Assembly: GCF_963678635.1 (NCBI RefSeq)
Contig: NC_087068.1
Coordinates: 22,223,029 to 22,287,028, forward strand
Direction of reading: 5' to 3'
Length of the DNA: 64,000 bases
DNA from: Symsagittifera roscoffensis
Lineage: Eukaryota > Xenacoelomorpha > Acoela > Convolutidae
This document shows, piece after piece, positions 57,294 through 64,000 of the stretch; the stretch's first letter is position 1; the number at the start of each line of letters is the position of its first letter. The notes beneath the pieces were generated by a model. It was not told the DNA's origin. It saw only the letters and a list, made by a program, of their open reading frames with translations, and searched no databases. A program made the translations under genes and the position numbers.

Positions 57294-57820
57294 CAAGACT
57301 GCTCGTATCAGGGCTAAGCCCTGAATGTTCCGACTGCCTTTCTAGGTCTATGGAGCGGTAATAAAATTAAAAAAACTAAATAAAATAAAAATTAAATGAA
57401 AATTAAAAAAACTCAACTTTTTGTGAAAATTATCCCCCCCCCCCCACTCGCCATATAAAGTACAAAGTGATAAATTTTCTTCTTACTAACAAATCAATTA
57501 TGGCAAAAAGGCTTCCTTCAACCAATTTGGAACGGTTTCTAAGACGGATTAAATTTCCGCTTACGCGTTAATAGCGCGGAACATATCGTGCGTTAATTAT
57601 TCCAAATTGGCCGAAATGGCAATCTTTTAACCCCCATAACATTACGAAAAATCATCACTGGTGAAATAACTTTTCAAATTTAAGCTCAGGACAACAATAT
57701 TTTTCGAACGAAAGAAAAAATTTCCCCAAAAATGGCTAGTAAACAGTTGAAAGTTCGTCTGAAGAAAAAAAAACCACCCCGAGCACTAATATTCCGTTAC
57801 TTTCGTTACGAAAGTCGAAC
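57294..57820 (+). repeat. CGTATCAGGG-family repeat, full-length copy
   Basis: CAAGACTGCTCGTATCAGGG to TACGAAAGTCGAAC. It includes CTTACGCGTTAATAGCGCG and AGCTCAGGACAACAATA. It is intronic and in the same orientation as the host gene. Confidence 0.85.
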
Positions 57821-59133
57821 AATGAGGCAGGTAACTTGATCGTATTATTATGTTATATGACGCAAAAGTTTTTTTTCAGTGTTTTGCATGGCGTGTAGGG
57901 AAAAGTAAAAAACAAATTTTTTTTAGAAGCAATTTTAGACGTTTTTCAATCACAAAATTGAAAATCACCATTGAAGGGCAGTCGAAACATTCAGAGTATT
58001 GTTCTGATTTGTTAAACTTGCTATCATTTCTGGCCTTCAAATGAGATTTTGAATGGTCATGATTGGATAAACTTACACTCAGAATCCGTACTCAGAAATG
58101 ACAAAAAAAGTCAAATACATGTTAAAAAAACAAATAGCACAGATTGTTCCGACCATGGTTTTTTTTTTAGAAAACTACGGCTTAGAAATTTTTCCAATTA
58201 GTGTAGTTTTTTCTAGTTGGTGTGATAAAAAATCTGACGTAAAAATATAATTTAGACATTTTAGACAGTCATGATAATATAGGCAAATTGGACAAAACAT
58301 TTTTGAAGAAAAATGACAAGAAAACTAAAAAAAACATTAAAATGTTTTTTCCAAATTTTTTGCAGAAAAAAACTTGATTTTTTTGAAAATTTTGGTTCCG
58401 AAAATGAAGCTAGAAAACTCCAAAAACTAGTTTTGCTTGCTTTAAATTAAGTTTTAGGGTCTTAAATTAGGCAGATTATTAGGTTTCAGCTGTTGTAAGC
58501 TTGCTCGCCTGCTTTATTCGCACGAATTAAGACAAAAAAATCAAAATTTTCAAACCGGTTTTTTCTCGACACTAAAAAAAATGTCAGGATTTTTTAAATG
58601 TGGTTGCAATCACGACTGAAAGGCCTCAATTTGATATATCAAATAACCAAGTCCATTGATTATTTGTGGTACCTGGTTTTGCGTGGAAAACAAAAGAAAA
58701 AAAACTAAAATACACCCGAGTACAAAGTTCCTCCACATTTTCGTTTATCAAACGCTACTCGACCAAAATTATAAAAAAAACAACAAAAATGCCGAAACAC
58801 ATAACGCTAATGCTCTAGCGTAATCAGAAAATAATCATTTTTATTTCAAAGAGCAATTATCTCAACAGAATATTTCAAGCTTCATGTTAACGGTAACAAC
58901 GCTCTCAGAGTACATTTGCAAAAAAATTGCATTTTTTGAAAGCTGAGAAACTGTATACCTATATATTTAGACAATCGGTCGTATCAGATATGTTTTAGAA
59001 AACAAAGGATATCCCACCTAATTTAGTGTTTGGATCAACTACTATGACAAAATCCTTGCTGGTTCTGTAATTTCCAAAACAGATGATTTCAGATATTGCA
59101 AATTGACGACATTTTCGAGCTTACTTTTAGATA

Positions 59134-59905
59134 AATACAAACGAACGGGTAAAGGTGTCGTGTTCATGTTCATCATGTTCAAAAGTATAGGTGTCGTCTT
59201 CAAGAGTCTTTGAGATAAACGCAAACAAGCTAGTAAAAGTGTCGTGATTATGTTCATCATGTTCAAAATTAAAGATGTTATGTTCAAAAAACTTTGAAAT
59301 AAACCCAAACCAGTCAGTAACGGTGTCGTGTTGATGTTCATCGTGTTCAAAAATCTTTGAGCTAAACACAAACTTTCGATTAAAAAATTCGTGTTCATGG
59401 TCATCGTGGTCAAAAGTAAAGGTGTCGTGTCCAAAAGTCTTTGAGATAATTTAATCGAGCGAGTAAAAGTGTAGTGGTCATGTTCATCGTGTTCAAAAGT
59501 AAAATTGTCGTTTCAAAAGTCTTTGAGATAAACACAAACGAGCCAGTATAGGTGTGTTCGTGTTCATCGTGTTCAAAAGTATAGATGCCGTGTTCAAAAG
59601 TCTTCGAAACAAACACGAGCGAACGAGTAAAAGTGTCGTGTTCGTGTTCATCATGTTCAAAAATTTTTGAAAAAAATACAAGTAAGAGTGTCAGAGTGTC
59701 AAATAAAGAGCGAGTAAGAGTGTCATGTTAATGTTTATTGTGTTCAAATGTAAAGGTGTCGTGTTCAAAAGTCTTTGAGATCAACACAAACGAGCAAAAA
59801 AAGTGTCGTGTTCATGTTTATCGTGTTCAAAAACTAAGGTGTTTTCTTACAAAGTCTTTGAAATAAACACAAACAAGCGAGTTAAGGTGTCGTGTTCATG
59901 CTCGT
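59134..59905 (-). repeat. 84-bp minisatellite, about nine imperfect units
   Basis: The + strand unit holds GTGTCGTGTTCATGTTCATC, then GTGTTCAAAAGTAAAGGTGT, then TCTTTGAGATAAACACAAAC and GAGCGAGTAAAA. The period is close to 84 bp, a multiple of three. On the minus strand one frame reads a 28-residue unit rich in His, Asp and Glu (FEHDEHEHDTFTRSFVFISK). Indels shift the frame, so no single frame spans the array; the longest is 130 codons. I treat it as a non-coding intronic minisatellite unless transcripts show otherwise. Confidence 0.8.
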
Positions 59906-59947
59906 GTCAAGTTCATCTTCGCACTCTAAAACTATAGTTTAAGTTCT
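59897..59947 (+). repeat. 51-bp direct repeat, left copy
   Basis: CATGCTCGTGTC...TTCATCTTCGCACTC and AAAACTATAGTTTAAGTT recur at 60422-60472 with few changes. The pair brackets the first TTCGACC-type array. Confidence 0.8.
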
Positions 59948-60109
59948 TCTCATCAATGCAAAGTGTTCAGAAACTTCCTAAACTCAAATTGCAAAGAATG
60001 GTCCGGTTTGATTGTGTTTTAAGTTATAAATGTACAAAAATGTTACCATAAGCAGCGACATTTATTATGCCATGTGTTTTTTGTCATGTGATTTTTTTCA
60101 AAAATTCCT

Positions 60110-60770
60110 AAAAGCAACCCGGGCCGAAGTTTCCACTTTATGTTTTGACCAACACAAGCGAAACACATGTTCGAACGGAACGACCAAAAATATCGATATT
60201 TCGACCAAGTCGACCAAGCGAGTTATGTTTTGACCAATACGACATAAAATATCAATGTTTCGACCAAGTTCGACCAAGTTTGACCAAGTAAGATGTGTTT
60301 TGACCGGCACGACCAAAAACTTTTATGTTTCGACCAAGTTCGACTGAATCATATGTTTCGAGCAAGTTCGACCGAGGAAAAACGTTTCGACCGAGTAAGA
60401 CCCTGTTCGAGACCCCAGACTCATGCTCGTGTCGTGTTCATCTTCGCACTCCAAAACTATAGTTTAAGTTTTGCAACAAATTTTTGGCCTGTGCAAACCT
60501 TCGCGACCAAATTTAGGCATGTCCAGACTTTCGCGACCGCAACTTGGCTTTCCAAACTTAAGCGACCACGATTATCCGTCGCGACTTTCGCGACCGAAAC
60601 GGAGACGGCGCGACCAAAATATCGGGACCCATTTTTGGTATGTTCAGACTTTCACGACCAAGATTTTCGAGGCGGAGACGGCGCGACTCCTCGGGTTGAG
60701 ATGTTAGACTTATTATTCGACCGGCTCGAACAAAAAAGCTATGTTTCGCTCGACTCGAACCAAACTAGCT
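60110..60770 (+). repeat. TTCGACCAAG/CGCGACCAA short-unit tandem array
   Basis: Irregular repeats of TTTCGACCAAGTTCGACC and GTTTTGACCA(A/G)(T/C)ACGACC occupy 60140-60415. After the direct repeat at 60422, the words shift to TTTCGCGACC and GGAGACGGCGCGAC (60504-60690). The 174-codon open frame at 60293-60817 is low-complexity sequence from this array and is not called as a gene. Confidence 0.75.
60422..60472 (+). repeat. 51-bp direct repeat, right copy
   Basis: Second copy of the block at 59897. It begins the second, CGCGACC-rich, part of the array. Confidence 0.8.
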
Positions 60771-61214
60771 ATATTTCGACTGAAGGTAAAAATTCAGTAC
60801 TTGTATTCTGTTTTTGAATCTATTGTATTAGTCAGGCTGTACACCTCCATAGCCAGGTTTTGATTTCTTTGTTTATTTTATGTGATCAAACAAGGCTTTT
60901 TAAAGTAATTATAGAGCATAGTCGCTCCTAAATTAGCATAATTCTCGTTCATTTAGATTTTAAAAAAAACAGCTAAAAAGATTTTATAAAAAATAGGATT
61001 CTTTTCTGCGGCTAAAACTTAAAAGTCGACATCCAAACTTTTGTTTCGAGTACATTCTTGCTAATTAATCTAAACTCAATGTAAAGGTATTTTTATGAAA
61101 AAGCGTTGTGGATTCAAACTTCTTGAAATGAGCATTTTTGCTATACATGTTTCTACATTTTGATTTACTCCATCATATGAGACTTTTCTATAGATCGTAC
61201 AAAAGATCATCTTT

Positions 61215-61395
61215 ATGTTCCGACCCCCCAGTTCGACTTTATGTTTTGACCCAGTTCGACTGTATGTTTCGATTCAGTTCGACTAAAGGCACAGTTCGAT
61301 GCAGTTCGCACAGTTCGACTAAAAGCGCTGCGCGACTATGGATTTTTTGTTGCACAATGACATCTGGTTCGACCACTTCGGTCAAAACATAAAGT
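61215..61395 (+). repeat. CAGTTCGACT tandem repeats
   Basis: Several copies of CAGTTCGACT(T/G)TATGTTT, then shorter GCAGTTCG(C/A)(A/C) units. Related in wording to the 60.1-60.8 kb array. Non-coding. Confidence 0.7.
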
Positions 61396-61807
61396 CAAAA
61401 ACTCGGCCCGGGGATCCGTATTTGAAGAAACTGTTTTCCCGATTTTTTTTACCATTCAGTAGACTTTGAAAATGAGGATTTTCGTAGAAAAAATATGTGC
61501 GACGTACGAGTAATCAATTTCTACACAAACCATATATAAATGTATGTGATTGCGCAGTACATTCTATGGTGGACAACCTCGAGAGCCTCTACTTGCCAGA
61601 GTCGCACGAAGTTGAGATAATTTTTTTTGATGCTTATTTTTTTTACTGTCAGAGTGCAATTGTTTATTTCGGCTATTCAAATGCTCGTAAATGTGACACG
61701 CCATCACCAAAAAGACCCCAGAAAAGAGCATCATTTCAAAAGAGCAGCATTGAAGGAAGTTGCGCTTATATCTAGTTAGCACATTTTATAAATTTATTCT
61801 GGTTTAG

Positions 61808-61939
61808 ATTCAGAAGAAGGTGGTTCAATATCTGGACGAGGCACAGGAACATGCTAAGAATCTGTACACGTGGAGATCTCTGATGCGACTGTTTGTCATG
61901 GGAAGACCAACTCTGTCGGAACGAACGGATGAAAACAAG
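61808..61939 (+). CDS. CYFIP/Sra-1 homologue, coding exon 3
   Basis: Acceptor TGGTTTAG|ATTCAG; 44 codons in phase 0 at both ends; donor AACAAG|GTAAAA. It reads IQKKVVQYLDEAQEHAKNLY and then TWRSLMRLFVMGRPTLSERT. The LYTWRS hallmark matches human CYFIP1 (MLEEGQEYAVMLYTWRS) and makes the family call. CYFIP/Sra-1 is the Rac1-binding subunit of the WAVE regulatory complex, which controls Arp2/3-driven actin assembly in the cytoplasm. Confidence 0.88.
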
Positions 61940-62182
61940 GTAAAACTTTTTAATGATTTCAACAATCAGTAACTGTAATTGCATTTGAGCATGCCAGAAT
62001 TTTCGTTTTGATTTTGACGTTTTTCAAAAATAAATAAAAAACCTTAAAATGTCAATAAATCCAGGCGGCTGTTAAAAACTTGAACTTTAAAAAGAATATA
62101 AAAATTAACGGAAAATTTTTTTTTCAAACTCCCATGTTCCGTGTTGTTTTTTTGTTAAAAAAAGATGAGAATGTTTCTACAG

Positions 62183-62335
62183 GCTGCTCTAAGCGAGTGT
62201 CTGAAAGTAATGGAACCTGAAATCCGGAAGGCCTTCCAGCTGTACAAGTACCACAAGGAGGCATCCAAGTTCCTGGCTGGCGAGATCCACAAGTTTTCTC
62301 AGAGTCTCATCAAAGGGGACGACAAAGGTCCCGGG
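62183..62335 (+). CDS. CYFIP/Sra-1 homologue, coding exon 4
   Basis: Acceptor TTTCTACAG|GCTGCT; 51 codons, phase 0 at both ends; donor CCCGGG|GTGAGT. It reads AALSECLKVMEPEIRKAFQL and then YKYHKEASKFLAGEIHKFSQ. The human counterpart is [20 protein letters not shown] followed by NAIERFCGEVRRLCH. Together the four exons give about the first 174 residues of a protein usually near 1250 residues, so most of the gene lies right of the window. The next conserved block (human DFVSEAYLITLGKFIN) was not found before 64000. Relative to human CYFIP1, identity is modest, so this is a diverged but plainly homologous N-terminus. Confidence 0.88.
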
Positions 62336-63139
62336 GTGAGTTACGCAGAAATTGGGAACACGAATTTCGGCCCTTGAGTAACCCTGAAAAAAGCCAAAAC
62401 CTCAAAATTTAAAAAAAAATTTCAGAAATTTGGAAAATTGAGCTGAATGATTAAAAACATATTTTTACCGGAGCAAACAAGAAATTTCAAAAATTTTCTA
62501 CGTTTGTTATTATAGATCGTAGCTTTTATTATATGTCTAGAGCTCGTCAATGAATCCGGTAAAGTGACACTCAAGGATACTTCGACAGAGAGCACTATTG
62601 CTTCCAAACTGAGAGATATCTTTGACAACCCTCCCTCCCATCCCCCTGCCCCCTTATTTTCGCCTGAGATATCCTTGTTACAAGTATCGAACCCAACACG
62701 AAACAGATAATTAAAATTTTACACAAAAACGACTCATTTTTCATTGTATACAACCCTTTTCCTTTCCCGGACAGATAAAGGTAATATTATATCGCCAAAG
62801 CAGTGATTTTGAATATTAGGGGGTCCAGGTTTTCCATGAGAGGTTTATATAGTCTGAAAGAACCGATTATGTAATCTAGTTACTGCTTTACAGGATTGCT
62901 ATAAGAAAGGGAAAGGGCCGTTGGCATGCGCAATAGTTTTCTGAAGTAGGGTTTGGGGTTGATTTTCCGATAGGGGGATGGTTGGTGGGGTTGTTGAAGC
63001 GATCCATTTAAACTGATATTTTGCTTTGTGTAACGTATTTTGTGTAACGGTAAAAAATTGTTGATGATAGAACACATAACGGTGGTTTGAATGATGAAAA
63101 TGTGAGCAGATGTGCTGAAGTAATTGTGGATTTAAATAG
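62336..63139 (+). other. Intron sequence after CYFIP exon 4
   Basis: GT donor at 62336; no acceptor and exon were recognised by the end of the window. A C/T-rich tract lies at about 62623-62655. Confidence 0.6.
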
Positions 63140-63532
63140 TAGCGGATTCAGGGGATTCGACCCCCTGGCAGCCCAGAGGAACTCTTTTTTGGTACTATGT
63201 TCAGACATCCAAATTTGGATGACCGACCATAAAATTTTTCTAAAGGCGCCTTCGGCGTCAATCGTGACGTCAATCGTACCTAGTCGTGTACCTTTCGCAA
63301 ATGCAAATTTGGTGTTTTTGGATCTGAAACGTTGAATCCCACGAAACCACACCCCTTTTTTTTGTTTTTGGCTGCGGATTCCCTGCAGCAAAATTGGTCA
63401 AAATAGGATCTTTGTAGTGATGTGGGATAGCTCGAAAAATCAATTTTGTATTCCTAAAAAAACATGGGTCGTCAAAATTTTCATTTTTTTAAAAATCCGG
63501 CCCTTCCCCTCGAGAAAACCCTAGATCCATAT
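63140..63532 (+). repeat. hAT-type MITE, diverged copy
   Basis: AGCGGATTCAGGGGATTCGA at the left and CCCTCGAGAAAACCCTAGAT near the right match the family ends in decayed form. Inside are ATGACCGACCATAAAATTTT, AAAGGCGCCTTCGGCGTCAA and GGGATAGCTCGAAAAATCAA. It is intronic in the CYFIP-like gene. Confidence 0.75.
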
Positions 63533-64000
63533 TTGGATTCAAATCTAGAAATTATAATTAAACTCATTAGTGAACTTTAAGGAGCAGAGAAGCTAATCGA
63601 ACTAAAGTGTAAGGCACTCGTTTTTTTCTTGCATCCAGATTTTTAGATTTCTGTCTGTAATTTCTCAACGAACAACATAGACATTTGAAAAATTTTAAAG
63701 TTTTAAGCAGGTGAGTTGATATCTGCACTTATCCTACGTACTTACCTAGTTTTCTTTGATAAGTTTTTTTCATGGGAGTTTTTGAGACCACCGACAATCA
63801 AAGCTTACTTTCGTGCAGGTGTTTGGAAGCATTTCAGAATTCTAGAGTGTTTTGGACACTTTTTGGTCGACAAACTGAACATTTGGTTTATAAGTTTTTG
63901 GATGATTGTGAGTTGTTTTTTGACGCTTTTAAGTTGCGGCTTACTGAAAGTTATCATTGAACTGTTGTCGCTGTAGTTGTTTTTCCATTACAAAGCCAAA
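63533..64000. other. End of window, no recognised feature
   Basis: AT-rich. Two overlapping open frames (63716-63976) lack any recognisable motif and do not match CYFIP. Confidence 0.4.

Larger units (their letters stand above)
56559..61807 (+). other. 5.2-kb intron of the CYFIP-like gene, rich in minisatellites
   Basis: A GT...AG intron holding a CGTATCAGGG repeat (57294-57820), an 84-bp minisatellite (59134-59905), TTCGACCAAG-type repeats (60110-60770 and 61215-61395) and AT-rich filler. No extra exon was recognised. Confidence 0.8.

Noticed and set aside
60293-60817. 174-codon open frame on the + strand
   Set aside because: It lies entirely in the TTCGACC/CGCGACC repeat array, is low-complexity, and sits in the CYFIP intron with no recognisable domain.
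1-64000. Polinton, Helitron Rep/helicase or tyrosine-recombinase element
   Set aside because: I looked for protein-primed polymerase, packaging ATPase, capsid, Rep/helicase and tyrosine-recombinase motifs and saw none.

Overview
This is about 64 kb of AT-rich eukaryotic DNA, best read as an invertebrate metazoan genome. The evidence is spliced animal genes with GT-AG introns of several kilobases and an animal-type transposon load (Bel/Pao and Copia LTR retrotransposons, non-LTR LINEs, hAT-type MITEs, a MULE with a FLYWCH zinc finger). I cannot name the species or phylum from the sequence. No bacterial-style operons, CRISPR arrays, rRNA genes or tRNA genes were found.

Host genes are few, and all lie on the + strand. 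(1) The last two exons of a cathepsin Z/X-type cysteine protease (16830-17002 and 21868-22121) flank a 4.9-kb intron holding a dead LINE and a hAT-type MITE; the upstream exons, including the one with the catalytic cysteine, were not found. (2) A single-exon gene for a 72-residue secreted peptide (33784-34002) has eight cysteines in two matching 4-Cys units and a TATA box just upstream; it is the best candidate for something undescribed. (3) The first four exons of a CYFIP/Sra-1 homologue (55695-62335), a WAVE regulatory complex subunit, run off the right edge; a 5.2-kb intron inside it is full of minisatellites.

Layout: 1-1157 LINE reverse transcriptase remnant. 2448-9289 nearly whole Bel/Pao element (minus strand) between two 137-bp direct repeats. 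9.3-16.8 kb small repeats and MITEs. 16.8-22.2 kb cathepsin gene. 23.9-24.3 kb LINE remnant (minus). 25.9-32.4 kb local tandem repeats into which an old Copia element (27805-32083) has inserted. 33.2-34.0 kb 60-bp tandem repeat and the Cys-rich peptide gene. 35.4-38.1 kb a gene-free stretch where a CCGGAGGGGTC-type motif recurs and ends in a 25-bp minisatellite. 38.8-42.2 kb a decayed gag-only retroelement joined tail to tail with a MULE fragment. 43.85-48.15 kb a near-identical 2.1-kb tandem duplication carrying a small inverted-repeat element and a very C-rich core. 48.3-51.1 kb a cluster of one non-autonomous repeat family. 51.9-54.2 kb a second, 1.2-kb tandem duplication with a breakpoint inside a MITE. 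54-64 kb MITEs and the CYFIP gene.

The host genes are unrelated in role (lysosomal peptidase, secreted peptide, actin regulator) and show no sign of acting together. The window is dominated by repeats. Its most distinctive features are the secreted Cys-rich peptide and several uncharacterised non-autonomous repeat families whose ends can be defined here.
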